Counted from the first letter of the stretch, positions 12,113 through 24,402 are shown. The stretch: DNA of 64,000 nt from Haliotis asinina (GCF_037392515.1 NC_090280.1:74078504-74142503), one strand, 5' to 3'. Notes: generated by a model not told the origin, from the sequence alone. Numbers and translations are program-made.

Positions 12113-13143
12113 TACACCGTTATATTATGCAACTGATACACAGTGTAAAACCAAACTCGCCAACTCAAAGGAGAAATAAACACAAATTGAACGCGTCGAC
12201 GTTTTCTTGCAACCTCTGCAGCAACTAATTCCAGCTTAATCACATTCCAGTTGATTGCTTTATTTAGCGAGTATTCAGGCAATGGTTAACTGTACCGATA
12301 TGAACAAAAGCGGTCGGTCATGCATTCTTTTGAAAACAAAAGATGTCGCAAAAGGAAATTATGAACTTAAACTTTGAGAGGAAATAACAAATAACAAATA
12401 ACAAACGCTATCAAAACATTATATATATATCTGGAAACACTGCTACAAATGTCAACGTAGAAACAGTGTTAACTTCATAACATTTCTATTTCTAGTTAGA
12501 ACGCAGTGTCCCGCTCAAGCAACCTTCGAAATAGGTGTATACTCTCTTTTGACAGACAGGTAAAACGTATTTCCATGTGTGAAATACTATTGGGTTATAA
12601 ATACCGTCCCTATTCTAGAACTTGTAAATATAATAAATTTATGGATTTAATGATGGACGTATCTTGAAGGTAGGCTCCAATTTTCATCTGCCATCAATCT
12701 GCCGTCTATACTGAGTTGTGTCCCGTTGTAGTGTCAGAATCCTCTGATTCCAGATTATGTTACTGGGATATGAATGATGAACTTTAGGACGCATTACATT
12801 AGGACTTCCACATGAACCCAACCATGCCGTAATTAAGAAATACAGTTCGTTCTACCACCATGTATAGTGTAATAAAGCACACTTTCGCTCTGAACTATTA
12901 TAGTTAAAGCACGTGACGTGGGTTACATTGTGACGTAATGCAAAAAAGTGCACATTATCGTCTGATAAAGTATTGTCGGCGCCTTTGATCTTTCACCGAA
13001 GCATCTTAGAATGTAACTTAAATAGTGCCAGTCTCATTCACTATCCTCTGTCCATAGGTGAATATCTCGGCCCCAAGGGAAAACATACATGCTTGCTGGT
13101 GAAAAGTACACTATCATTTGTTGTATTGTGTTCTGTTTTGTAG
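12113..13143. other. No gene seen
   Basis: AT-rich with a short (TA)n at 12420. Precedes the candidate exon at 13144. Confidence 0.45.
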
Positions 13144-13453
13144 GTTGCCCCCAAACTGTTGTCAATTCAACAGCTCTATCACAAACTCAAAACCCCCTTT
13201 TCAGCCCCCATCCATCAAATACCCCTTACAATCACGTGACTAATGTATGCATGTCCCCCGTCGATCAAGGTGACACTAAGACAGGTCCTGTGAAAGACAC
13301 ACTTGTCAGCAGACGACAGCGCGTCGCGCCCGTATCTCCCCTGATCACCAGTGTTGTGGTGCGTGGTCTTGGACTCCGGGTGAGGAGAACCTGCATGCCA
13401 GGTCATCAATTCGACAAGAGTACCCCAGCAATCAGACTGACATCGTCCAACAA
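13144..13453 (+). other. Candidate spliced exon, function unknown
   Basis: Preceded by a good pyrimidine tract and acceptor (gttctgttttgtag) and followed by a consensus donor (caa|gtaagt). The frame through it (13089-13457) is open and the stretch is richer in GC than its surroundings. The translation is not recognised. It could be a noncoding 5' exon of the transporter, an exon of another gene, or chance. Confidence 0.25.
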
Positions 13454-13586
13454 GTAAGTTGTCACGGTCCGCTAATTTTGAGATAAACATTCAATAACAA
13501 CAACATGACCCCAGTCTTCTACCGACATGCATACGGTGCGTCTTGACCTACCTCGATCTGACTGCTTTACTTCAAATACATTACTG

Positions 13587-14170
13587 GGGAAATAAGCTCA
13601 GAATGTATTGCCGATCTAGAAAGCTTGTCAACAACTAAACAACAGCTATAGTGAAACAGGTGTTGCTGCACAGAGGATACTAGACGAATGATATCGCTTT
13701 CCGTTCTTACAACTCAATCCAGCTAGGGTCCATGTATTAGCAAAAGCCCTGTAAGTCCCCATGGTCCCTAGTATGGTGATCTGCCTTCCGTTGTTGGAAA
13801 TCTATATTCTGTTTTTAAAATGTTTTAGATTTTATTACTAGTTCTAACTTTCTAGTATGATAATCTAGTTGTTTTAATGTCCTTGACAGGCTTTCATGTT
13901 AGGCCTTTATGTATTGATAATCAATAACATGCTTTAGTCACAATTGCTAAAACTAAATTCACTCACTCACTAGTCACGATATGGCTGAAATATTGGCAAA
14001 ATGTCTCTATCTTTTAACTCACTCACTCACAACCCAACTCTTTCTGATGAAATGAGCTCAGGACGTGTGAACGACTTAACTATTTAGTCAACAGCTAACT
14101 AAACAGCAACTATAGTAAAACACCTACAGCTGCATACTGTGGCCGTATGATGTTGTACGTCCTCACAAGG
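13587..14170. repeat. Diverged direct repeat pair
   Basis: 13587-13712 and 14048-14170 share 'gaaat.agctcagga.gt', 'gtcaacaactaaacaac'/'gtcaacagctaactaaac' and 'actatagt'; a stray SINE tail lies between them at 13946-13970. Confidence 0.4.
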
Positions 14171-14774
14171 AAGTCCTGTTTGTTGGCATGAATATTGCAC
14201 TATCAGACACAATATACGAATGACATTAAAGGCCACCCAGTCGCTCACTACAGGCAAACACTAATATCACTGTGTACGCCATTTTTCGATTTTCGGAGCA
14301 ATTGTTTACTTTCTATATATGTCAAGTGTTCTCTGTTTGAAAGTTGTTCGCATCGAAGTTTAATTTATAGATTTCAGGCAGGTCGAAAAGGACACTAAGG
14401 TTTTCGCATCAATAGGAAGCTAAAGTGACAGTATATGCCGAAATATAAACAATATATCCAAACAGATTGTCGAAAATGAATGACATTGTGCCTTTAAAAT
14501 GTGTACTGAATGTCCGCCAGTAACCGACAAGAAGACAAACGCGTAGGGGGAATCATTGTTCACAGATCAGAGTGTGTAACACAGCCATACAACGAAACGA
14601 AGAGGTTCACGTGCCGCCCCCGCGAGAATGAAACCTGTGCCTTATGTGTGACAGACTAACGCTCGGGAAAGTAGCCTAACCTTCATTATCTCTTTCATTG
14701 AATGAGTGGGTTAAAAACGGGGGGACGTTTGTTTCTTAGCAAAGGATGTGGATGACAAGTGGTGTTGGGCGGTA

Positions 14775-15097
14775 CCGTGGATTCTGTCAGATCCGGGATG
14801 TTAGTAAACCGGTTTTCTTCAAAATCAGGACGACTCTCAGTGTTACAACAAAATTATTCTAAATTTAGCATTAAAGCTTGATTTATGATCCAGACTCTCT
14901 TGAATACGGATTACGGACTAACAGTCCCACCAATCAAATTGTTATGAGAACAATATTTATCCACGACAATATACTGTACGTAACTCAACATGGCATTTTC
15001 TACGGTAGCGGGAATAAAGGTCGACTAATCCGAACTGCTTTATAATCCGGACAAATGAGTCTTCCCCAGGCCAGTTCGTAATAGACAGATTCCACTG
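14775..15097 (+). mobile_element. Related longer pogo-like MITE
   Basis: About 323 bp. Left end CCGTGGATTCTGTCAGATCC, right end inverse (agacagattccactg), TA at both flanks. Internal 'aatccggac' motifs resemble the short MITEs. Confidence 0.6.
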
Positions 15098-15117
15098 TAA
15101 TTACCTACTGGGCTTGT

Positions 15118-15262
15118 AAGTGGGTGTGCGAGGAGTATGGTTTCACTGGGTGGGGGACACCAGAAAGGGGTTCACACTTTTTTAACCATGTGGGGAATCG
15201 AACGCGGGTCTTCAGCGTGATTTGCGGACGCTTTAATCATTCGACTACCCCACCGCTCCACT
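15118..15262 (-). mobile_element. SINE-A
   Basis: 'catgtggggaatcgaacgcg', 'ggacgctttaatcattcg', 'accccaccgctcc'. Inserted just after the longer pogo-like MITE. Confidence 0.8.
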
Positions 15263-15394
15263 AGGTTTCTAAGATACTAGTAGCTTTTTTTATATACTGA
15301 ATGCGTAATATTAACGAAGTCTTGACACATTGTGAAATTAATTGGTTTAGTAGCAAATTTAAACCGCTGACAATGCGGACACAATGTGCCAACT

Positions 15395-15850
15395 GTTAAT
15401 GCTGATACTGTTTTGACTTAGTGTGGCAAAATGCTGAAGTATTCTGACACAGTGTTAGAATATTCTCGAGGCAGAGTGTTTACGTCTTCTCAGTGTTGAT
15501 AACGTAGGCATATCTAATACTGAAATATAGTGTCTAAGTCTAGAGTGAGTGAGTTTAGTTACGTGGCAGTGGTCTGTAACTAATCGAGTCTGGACCAGAC
15601 TATCCAGTGATCAACACAGCAAGTCAGCAAGTCTGACCACCCGATTACGACAAGCATGGGTTACTGAAGATCAGTTCTGAGCCGCAACTTCACGGGCGTT
15701 TACGTCTTGACATTCTGTTGACTTAGAGACATATCGCTGACACATTCTGTCACATTTATGACATGTTGTGGAGTGAGGTTTCGACATAGTGTGACACGTT
15801 ATTTTCATAATGATGACATACTACTGATATATTGTTGACATTTGGTTGAT
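15395..15850. repeat. Degenerate TGACA(C/T)A-rich region
   Basis: Scattered words like 'ctgacacattctgtca' and 'gttgacatttggttga' suggest an old minisatellite, interrupted by the SINE-B at 15543. Confidence 0.35.
15543..15702 (-). mobile_element. SINE-B with two deletions
   Basis: 'gagtgagtgagtttagttac', 'gagtctggaccagactatcc', 'gacaagcatgggttactgaa'. Confidence 0.8.
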
Positions 15851-16027
15851 ATAGTGGAAGTTGTAAAAACCAGTATCTGACCAATTCGGCAAGTTGTCAA
15901 CACCGGCATAAAATATCAGTCCCGTCCGTGGATTGTACACTTATCATCAGCTCTACAATCCGGCATGTTGCCTAAACTTGATTATTTCTTCAGTCCCGAT
16001 GAGTGCTGGTTTAGACAGCTTCCACTG
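15851..16027 (+). mobile_element. Pogo-like MITE, copy 3
   Basis: Shares the interior with copies 1 and 2 (ggcaagttgtcaacaccggc, tatttcttcagtcc) and ends gacagcttccactg|TA. Confidence 0.78.
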
Positions 16028-16759
16028 TAGATTGTGCTAAGACACATTAGTAGGCCACACAAAAACTGTTCTTGTTTCTCATCACCTTTTAAAAAGGAAT
16101 ATATATATGGGTCTGGATGGCAGATTTTATTTTTACATTTTATTTTATTTTGTGTCTCACATGCCTTGATTTTTGTGGAAATTTACACCTTTTCTCCGAT
16201 AGAAAATCAAAACATAGTGGTGTAACAATTCATTCACCTTTTGGGGGTCAAAGTAAAAAATGAAAAGCTGAGGGTCGCGTTGAATGTTTGGTAATGAGAA
16301 ACAAGAATAGTGTTGGCACATGATTCTTACCATTTGGAGACATCAGCGTCTTCAGCTTGCCCTGAACTACTCACCAAATGCATGACCAGGAAGGCCTAAT
16401 GGCACAAACGGCCGGTCGAGTCAACTTCATTAAATAGGGGAGCAGAGAATGTTATAAATGTTGTTTCGTGCTGCGCACGCATAGATCAGAAATATTAAAC
16501 CATCTGTAGCTTCCTTTTGAAAGAAAGTTAGGACATTGCAGACAATATCTCGACACTGACATGTCAAACGGTTGCCTTGTTCAGCATGACAAGGCTGTTC
16601 GAGCAATCAACTGACAATGGAGACCCCTTCAGAATAATAGACCCATCCAGTTGTGACACGGTCACGGAATGCATTAGTATCAGGTCAAGTTGAGCAAACT
16701 GTAGTGTTGACATATTTTGACTTAATGTTGTTTTAGAAAGTATCATTGCCATTCAGGCA

Positions 16760-16866
16760 GAGTGAGTGAGTGAATTTTGGGCCACTTTTTATCTGTGTTC
16801 CAGCAATATCATGGCGGGCGACATCAGAGATGTACCCATGGTGGGAATCAAACTGGTTTGGCATAG
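16760..16866 (-). mobile_element. SINE-A, 5' truncated
   Basis: 'agagtgagtgagtgaatttt', 'ccagcaatatcatggcgg', 'tacccatggtgggaatc'. Confidence 0.75.
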
Positions 16867-17205
16867 AATAACAAAATAATATAATGTTGATAAAATTTGA
16901 CATAATGTTGAAACGATCTTTGACGAATTGGCTCGATATTGCAGAAGTAGTGCTTCTTTTGTGAATCTTGAGTTCGAAGGCGGTACACTGTGAATGTACA
17001 CTGTGACATTATTGAACCATTAATCAACCATTAATCAACCATTTCCATTTCGGTCAGCAGGTTTTCAAAATTATATGAGCAAATTCAAGCAGATATCAGA
17101 TGCGGCGTGAAGCAATATTCACTCACTCCTTCGATTTATGGGCACGATCAGTTGATTTAAATATCCAATTTGTTTTCAGTTGGAACTCGAAAGTTAAAAA
17201 TAGGT

Positions 17206-17490
17206 AAGTAACCATATCATATCCAATCCATGAACAGGGTTTTTTTTAAACCATAAACTGGTAGTGTTGTAGTGCAAATATATACGTTAGCCATAGGATG
17301 GAGCTTAGGATGGAGATATATTTAGCCATATCATATCCAGGAACGGTTTGTCACTTTGGTTTGAAATATAGAAGTTGGTCCCATCATATCTAATTCCAAG
17401 AACTGTTGTGACGCTAAGGATGGAAATATACAAGTTAGCCATATCATATCCAAACTAGGAACGATACTACAGGTGGAAATATACAAATCA
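17206..17490. repeat. Diverged tandem repeat, about 50-75 bp unit
   Basis: About five units share 'gttagccatatcatatcca', 'gaacngt' and 'ggatggaaatatacaa'. The mariner at 17497-18371 split the array; tcatatccagcc resumes at 18373. Confidence 0.6.
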
Positions 17491-17496
17491 ACCCTA

Positions 17497-18371
17497 CGAG
17501 GGCTGGTCAATATGTTCTAAGCCTAACATAGACAACAAACGATTTGGTCAGATTTTAATATTTTATTTTTCCACATGATCACCCTTGATTGTAATGCACT
17601 ATCGGTGTTTCTGTTCCTCAATTCCATGTGCATGGAACGCTGAAGTCCTGTCAAATGCTCTTTTACAGCAGATTGGAGGTCGTTAATACCGGCATAGCGT
17701 TTCAACGGAGATGTTCATTTTGGAAATAGGTAAAATTCGTTTGGGGCCAGATGAGGTGAATATGGATGATGAGGAAGTTCTTCGATGCCACATTGATGTA
17801 CTGCAGACTTTGCAAATCGAGAGGTTTCAGACGAAGCATTGTCATGTAAGATCAGAACTCCAGCCCTCAACAAACCACGGCGCCTTTCTTTGATGGATTA
17901 TCTAAGTCTGTGGCGTAGATCAGTGTCGTAGCTATAGGCACCAGTGATAGTCTTTTGACTCTCAACATGGCTTACCACATCCCAGAACACGGTGGCCATA
18001 ACTTTCTTTCATATCAGGATTGAGAAACTTTGGGACCCAAGATACCTTGTTCATGCCCAAATGATCATGGATAATAGTTTGAATGGGTCCATGATTTAGA
18101 CCCGTTTCTCGTTCAACTTCAGCAATTGTTACACGACTGTCTGCAAGAATACATTTCCCCACATCTTCTACTGTTTCTGCATTAATGGATGTAGAGGGCC
18201 GTCCATACCGTGCGTCATCATCTAGAGTTGTTGCTTTCGAACTAGTTAATCTATCTGAAGCAAATGACTGGAAATGCTGACGAAGAATACTGTCCAACAA
18301 GACTCCTAAGATTAGTTCATGTCACCTGTCTAAAACGTTATGTAGGCTTAGAAAGTTTTGACCAGCCCTCG
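17497..18371 (-). mobile_element. Mariner-like element with internal deletion (875 bp)
   Basis: Terminal repeats of about 33 bp start CGAGGGCTGGTCAA at both ends, with TA duplications at 17495-17496 and 18372-18373. Full mariners are about 1.3 kb, so about a third is gone. It sits inside a diverged tandem repeat. Confidence 0.9.
17523..18300 (-). pseudogene. Mariner transposase, deleted and stop-containing
   Basis: N-terminal helix-turn-helix part is cut short. DDDARYGRPSTS, ETVEDVGKCILADSRVTIAE and LGMNKVSWVPKFLNPDMK match the mariner linker region. The stretch with the first catalytic Asp is deleted. LILHDNAS then PYSPHLAPNEFYLFP supply the second Asp and a third acidic position, which here is Glu. 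A stop follows, then the C-terminal KRYAGINDLQSAVKEHL part. Confidence 0.85.
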
Positions 18372-18389
18372 TATCATATCCAGCCAACA

Positions 18390-21300
18390 ACCACGTTTGT
18401 GGATGGTTGCACTGTTACCGATAAAGGAGCTTTTGTAGGCACACTTTTAAACCGTTTCAAACATTGCAAGGTGAATGTGGGTGCAGATTTATTTTCAATT
18501 CCAATCTTAATTCAGCTAATGTTTTGGGTTTTTTAAAAATAAACTTCTCCAGCCAGAGAATGTTTTGTATTGTTGAAGGTATGAGTGACATAATCATATG
18601 CAAATTAAATACCATTTCTTTCAGTTTTCTATTTCATAATAAACAGACTCTGTGGTCGTTCTTTTTTCTTTCAAATAAACAAACCTGCACATGCAGATAA
18701 TGCTGAAATATATACGGACACGATAACATGGGAGGTTTTGGCGTTTTTCTGACATTTCAACAGGAGAAATTCTTTGACTCAGCTTGATTGTTTGTAGATG
18801 TAGATAGAAACAGTAAAACATACATGTATTATGATATAATCACGATATGCCATGACCTGCTCATATTTAGAATTTCTCTTAAAGTTAGGAAACAAACCTT
18901 TTCATTTATTTTAGTAATACACGGGTACTTATCCAAGCTTGAAGTCTAAAACTCCTCAGACAGAAACAACCATAATATATACTTTATCTGATAGCCTTGA
19001 CATTGATATTTTAAAGCCATCCGTAATTCGAAATACAGAAAATGACAGAAATCCTTGAGCGAGAGAAATATTTCTAAAGCGCTTGTCAAGTGGATTACTA
19101 CTGAGCTGATTGGCTGGTTTTCTAAATATTTCAGTCTTCCATATACACTCGATCGTAACTGTATCAGCTCATGGAACCTAAATATGAAATAAAAACCGTT
19201 GCATATAAGCTGAATATTCTTTAAGAATATAGCAATATTTCACACGTACCCGTTTCATTTAGAATTCTTGCGTTAATATTTAACAAGGAAAGGTACAAAA
19301 AACCCATTTGATGCATGTAAGCAGACTGACGTACAGCACGCCTGACGTCCCAAACCAACGTAAATATTTTGAAAACGTTTTGATGTTTTGATTGTGACAG
19401 GCCACAAACATAGTACATGTTGCTAAAACAAATATATCTCAAAGCTGAATAATCCTCCCTAGATCACATGTGCACTTAATTTTGAACTTCAGTATGTGCA
19501 AATTTACGAGCCAGATGATAGGTGTCTCAAATATTCGTTGTTTGAAACTCTAAATACTCGTACACAACCATGGGTGGGTAAAACGGAATGAATTTGAAAA
19601 CAAAAAAACATTAATCTTTCACTTTCCTACCAGCGGTGGCATTAGTGTTCGAAGGTTGTAAATTTCCGGCGATGTATCCATGCGACTTGAGCAACTGAAA
19701 AAGGTGCAGTGACTTTGACGAAGAAGTACACACATAATCATATCAATACATATTTCTCAGCAGAAACGTCGGTTTAGCTCTCCCAGAAAAACAACCGGTT
19801 TTGCATAAAGCGGTTTCACGTCGCTTAAAAATCTGAGGTCAGGGGGGTCATCATTTGAAATGAACCCAGTGACCTTTGACCCAGGGCCAAGGAAGTGTGT
19901 CTTGTTGTTTCGTGCTTCTCTATGTAGGGCTTTGTGTAGTTCCTAATTTGCCAGGAAGGCCCGTAGCTAAAAACGTTTCTTGTCAGAATTGCGCGAGTAG
20001 AAAGTCCGGCACCGCCCCCGGCGGTGTTGCTTGTTACTGGTGTAGATCCAGGTTTGTGTAAAGAAATTATAGATATTATGTTCGCCAGACGCTGTGAAAG
20101 TGGGGTTTCTTGCACAAGCGGACATATATGACATTTGGCTTATTATTTCACGCATTGATTGGTCTGGTTTGTCTTGGATTTGTCTCTTTTGTCCGCTCGT
20201 TTGCGAAGCCTGGGACTTAATGGGTGTAATTATTTGTTCTCATTTAGCATTGTTTTGTGTAAAAAAACCGTTTTACCTGAGTACTGAGAAACAATGATTA
20301 CTGCATTTAGAATTGTGTAATATAATTTAATAAACAGACCACAATGTCTATGAGCGTCTATGGTACCACGGAAACTATGTTGCAGAATGTCAGGTATAAT
20401 CAGTCTTGTTTACCTAAATATTTAAATGTAAACAGCTGACGAGAAAAATTCGAGCGAAGGACCCTTGAATGCAACATAAGTTAATAAATGTTTGTGTAAG
20501 TAAATCGAAACACCAACAGTTCTTTTGGCTCGATGTTTCGTTGCAGAGATTCAAAGACTCTGTTGTCTGATGCCTCTTATCTCGAATTACGAATAATACG
20601 ACATGGATGTATGTACTCACTTACCATCAGAGTTCGAGACAAGCGGTAGACTGGTTTTAAAATACAGATCCTGACAATGGAGTTTGATCTCTAAGTTTCA
20701 CTGTGAAAGAGCTTTTTAAAAGAATTTCTACCCCCCAACCCACCCCATCAGGATGCATTTGTCAACGTGATTTTGACTGAAGTTATTTGCTTTTTTTTTA
20801 AAGCCGGACTCTGCAAACGAGTCAGAACATTGAATACACAGTAGTCTCGTTTCCTGCTGACTGGGTTCCGTCTTATTGCGCATCTTAGGATAATTACCCG
20901 TCCAGAATCCCGAGCCTTACTCATTCAACAGGATATATAGATATTAATCAGTATTTGTATATTGCAAAACTATGCTCCTTCTAATCCTTGCAAACACGTC
21001 ATGAGGCGTGCATTGTCGCACATCCTGCAGCGAGAAACGAAAATCTGGAAATCGTGGAAATCTCATAACGACGCTCTGCCGCTAGAGGAGTTTGGCGGTC
21101 TGGTACGGCCTTGATATTAAATGAATCACACTGTACGGTACAAACAATACACTTAATAAGCGAAAGAACGCATAACAGATGTAACCAGTGACCCAGATGA
21201 ATTGTGAATCATCGTATGATCTCTATTCAAACAGAAACAATCTGTCTTAGTTAACAGTGGATATGCTGCCTAAACCTCGATACAGAATAAAGAAATACGA

Positions 21301-21456
21301 TTTTCTAAGCTTTAAATTAAAATTATTTGTCATTATTTCAACAAACAAGAAATCGGAATTAGGTGTAACCATGGTCTTTTCACTTTCACACGAGAAACGT
21401 CGGATAGGCTGAAAAGTAAGTTAATTGGTTAATGAGAGTCATGTTTCGGTTTGGAT
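18390..21456. other. Three-kilobase stretch without recognisable gene or SINE
   Basis: Unusually free of the two common SINEs. Open frames are short (up to 96 codons, 19825-20115) and unrecognised. Confidence 0.5.
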
Positions 21457-21602
21457 TCTATCTAAGTGGCAGCGACCTGGAAATAAAGGATCAGACAATC
21501 CAGTGATCAACAACATGAGCATCAGTAAGGCGAGGACGCACACTAACTAAGTCTTCGAGCCTTCGATCCATTTAGTCGCTTGTTACAGGCATGTTCGTAT
21601 GG
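21457..21602 (-). mobile_element. SINE-B, 3' end lost
   Basis: 'gacaatccagtgatcaacaa', 'gatccatttagtcgcttgtt'. Confidence 0.7.
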
Positions 21603-21686
21603 GAGCCTAAAACCTACCATGAATCCCGGCTTAACAGAAGCTGAACTGTTGTAAAGTTGGTATGAACATGAAGCGTAAAATGGGAG

Positions 21687-21957
21687 TGTGAGTGAGTTTA
21701 GTTTTACGCCATACTCAGAAATATTTCAGTTATATGGATGCGGTCTGTAAAAAGTCTGGACCAGACAATCCAGTGATCAACAGTAGGAGCATTGATCTGC
21801 GCAGCTGTGAACCGTGTGTCAACCAAGTCAACGTGCCTGTCCACCCGATCCAGTCCTGTCCAGTCGCCTCTTACGACAAGCATAGTCGCCTGTTATGGCA
21901 AGCATGGGTTGCTGAATGCCTAATAGTATTCTACCCCGGACCTTCACGGGTCCATGA
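21687..21957 (-). mobile_element. SINE-B, subfamily with internal duplication
   Basis: Full length. 'cgcctcttacgacaagcat' is followed by a second 'cgcctgttatggcaagcat' and a 'ctaccccggaccttcacggg' end. Confidence 0.88.
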
Positions 21958-22349
21958 AGCTTGAAAAGTAATTGTACATAAATGTGACCATACACTATAC
22001 AATAGCGTAAACTGTGAAAAAAGTAAACTCGAACTCCGATAATCTCGCCTGTTTATGGAATAGTCAGTATTTCCAGTAGTCCTGAACAACTGTTATCTCG
22101 AAGTAAATTCGTCTGCTCTAAAATTCTTTGCAATGGTATGTCATTGCACATGTGCAGTAAATACCTCGATTACAAACTAACCTAGTGGACAAAAGAAGGT
22201 GTACACGCTTATTTCTGATCGATAAAATCAAGCAAAACATACAATGGGACATCTGAATCTGTAAACACCACTCGCTGCCAATTTCGTACCAAGTAGCGTC
22301 TTGTCAAAGTAAAGTTAAGTCTTTGCCCAGTACTGCACTGTGCGGCGAC

Positions 22350-22405
22350 GATGTTCCTGGGTCACCACGATGTTCCTGGGTCACCACGATGTTCCTGGTT
22401 TCCAC
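22350..22405. repeat. 19-bp tandem repeat, two full units and one partial
   Basis: GATGTTCCTGGGTCACCAC twice, then a partial third. Inside the Tc3-like remnant. Confidence 0.85.
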
Positions 22406-22740
22406 GCACGGGACGTCGAACTGTGCACGCAGACGTCATAGCACTGTACGTAGACTGATGACATATCATACTGCATGTGCCGATTTTTCCGTTGCCGAGA
22501 TGAAGAGGTTGCGCAGATGAAGAGTACGCAGATGGCGGTCTTCCTGTTGGTTCGTAACACATGGCCTGCCCGATTGTGGCTGTCTCTGGCGCTGCCAGTC
22601 TGCCTGTAGCGTTGAAACAACCTGATGATGGTACCACGTGTAAAGTTCAGGGTCCTGGCAATCTGGCTGTTGCTGGAACCCATCTACACCATTCCTACAG
22701 CCCCTCTCTCTTGGGCCGTCAACCGTGGCATAACTTCGGT
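22381..22740 (-). pseudogene. Tc1/Tc3-like transposase N-terminal fragment
   Basis: The frame begins MPRLTAQERGAVGM and continues SNSQIARTLNFTRGTIIRLF, a helix-turn-helix typical of this group, then RYRQTGSARDS. A shift to the 22466-22843 frame restores RVTNQQEDRHLRTLHLRNLF. No DDE core is left. It ends in 19-bp tandem copies (22350-22387). Confidence 0.75.
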
Positions 22741-23278
22741 GGTTTTCTGTCAGCTGAGATGTGTGGCCACCGATTCGCTGACTTCGTGTACCATTTCTCG
22801 ACAAGCACTTTGCAAGATCTCTAAGAATGTTTCGCAAATTCACGCGCTTCTAAACAGCCAGCATGCTGCGTTTGGCAGAATGATTAGTAAGTGTCTGGGC
22901 GGAGCGTTTCGGCCTAAAAGGTTTTACTAACTTAAACAATTTTGCCAAAAATTCAAAATAAAGTGTTCACTTTCTTTTGCCCATGAGTTTACTGTATTTT
23001 ATAACATCACCTCATTTAATTCCATAAATCTTCGATTAGATACGAGTGAATGATTAAAAAGTTTCAGATTACACAAGATCAGATTATACATAAAACAAAG
23101 GAAGGAGTAGTATTGTCTACCTGGAATTTGGCCTTCCCTTTAATCACATGGTGCTTCTGTTATGCTTGTTTTAGCTCTTGTATCAGACATTGCCTCGATA
23201 GACGTGTTATTCACTGAAAGTAAGCCAAAATACAAATTATATATTACATCTTTGAAACTATGATATCAGCAGGGATAG

Positions 23279-23541
23279 ACCCGTGAAGGTCACGGGGTAG
23301 AATAGGCCTTCAGCAACCTATGCTTGCCGTAAAAGTACTATGCTTGCCGTAATAGGCGACTAACGGGTGGTCAGGCTCGCTGACTTGGTTGACACATGTC
23401 ATCGGTTCCCAATTGTGCAGATCGATGCTCATGTTGTTGGTCACTGGATTGTCTGGTCCAGACTCGATTATTTACAGACAGCCCTCATATATGTGGAATA
23501 TTGCTGAGAGCGGCGTAAAACTAAACTCAATCACTCACTGA
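23279..23541 (+). mobile_element. SINE-B, subfamily with internal duplication
   Basis: Starts 'acccgtgaaggtcacggggt'; 'tatgcttgccgtaa' occurs twice (23319 and 23340); tail 'aaaactaaactcaatcactc'. Confidence 0.88.
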
Positions 23542-24240
23542 GCAGGAATATTTCAGCCTATCATTTGTCTATCAGTTAGGTATAACAGTGAAGAAAAGGG
23601 GATATATTTTTGAGTCTGGAAAAGTAAGGTATACTAGCAATGCAGGCCGACAGATTAATCTGAAAAATAAACTTGGTTTTCTAAATAAAAACTGAAACTC
23701 GGACACCGACGAATCCACAGCAGGAATGTGCAGTAGATTTACTGCAAGCGTACGAAACCGGTTATCCAATAAAGGGAAACAATTTTACGTTAGCGGCGCT
23801 GCCCGCTTGTTCGTTACGAACTTTACGATCACGAACAGATACTTCGTTCGATTCATTAATGCATAGATTAGAAAATGGCACGGTGAAAATATTTTGGGGA
23901 CAAAACTGTGACATCATGAGAAAAATCCAAAGACGTGTTTATTACTATTATATTGGACATGCGGGTTAGCAAATAACATAATTGTCAATGTGTGTTGATT
24001 GAATCTTATCGACAAAATATATAAAATATCAGTTGTTGACCCGTCTTGAGGAGTATGTGAGTACACGTGTATGTGAACCTTTGCGTGAGTGATGTTCAGC
24101 ATATCCAAAATATTCGTTCTAATGCACAAAGCCTTGCACAACACGGTACTAGACAAGAACATCAACAAACAGGTCATCTGAGGGCACCACAACAACACAT
24201 GTGACAGACAGTGGTCAGCCGGAATAAGCCATTTGGTTTT

Positions 24241-24402
24241 GGGAGTGGAGGAGTAGCCTAGTGGTTAAAACGTCCCCTCGTCACACCGATGACCCGGGTT
24301 CGATTTCCCACATGAGTACAATATGAAGAGAATTTTGGCGCTCCTTGCCATGATATTGCTCGAATATTGCTAAAAGCGGCGTAAAACCGTACTCACTCAC
24401 TC
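24241..24402 (+). mobile_element. SINE-A, full length
   Basis: Complete tRNA-like head 'ggagtagcctagtggttaaa' (A box) and 'cccgggttcgatttccc' (B box), body and tail to 'ctcactcactcg'. Best + strand reference copy. Confidence 0.88.

Larger units (their letters stand above)
22180..22989 (-). mobile_element. Tc3/Tc1-like transposon remnant (about 810 bp)
   Basis: Terminal repeats share GACAAAAGAAGGTGTACAC on the left and GGGCAAAAGAAAGTGAACAC (inverted) on the right, with TA at 22178-22179 and 22990-22991. Only the N-terminal half of the transposase remains, on the minus strand. Confidence 0.8.

Noticed and set aside
13215..13490. Minus-strand 91-codon frame
   Set aside because: Overlaps the + strand candidate exon, which has better splice signals.
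14225..14497. Possible MITE with ttaaaggc ends
   Set aside because: Ends match over only about eight bases and the target duplication does not fit.
24241..24300. tRNA gene
   Set aside because: A and B box words are present, but no full cloverleaf; this is a SINE head repeated across the window. The same holds for 10740-10806 and 57115-57180.
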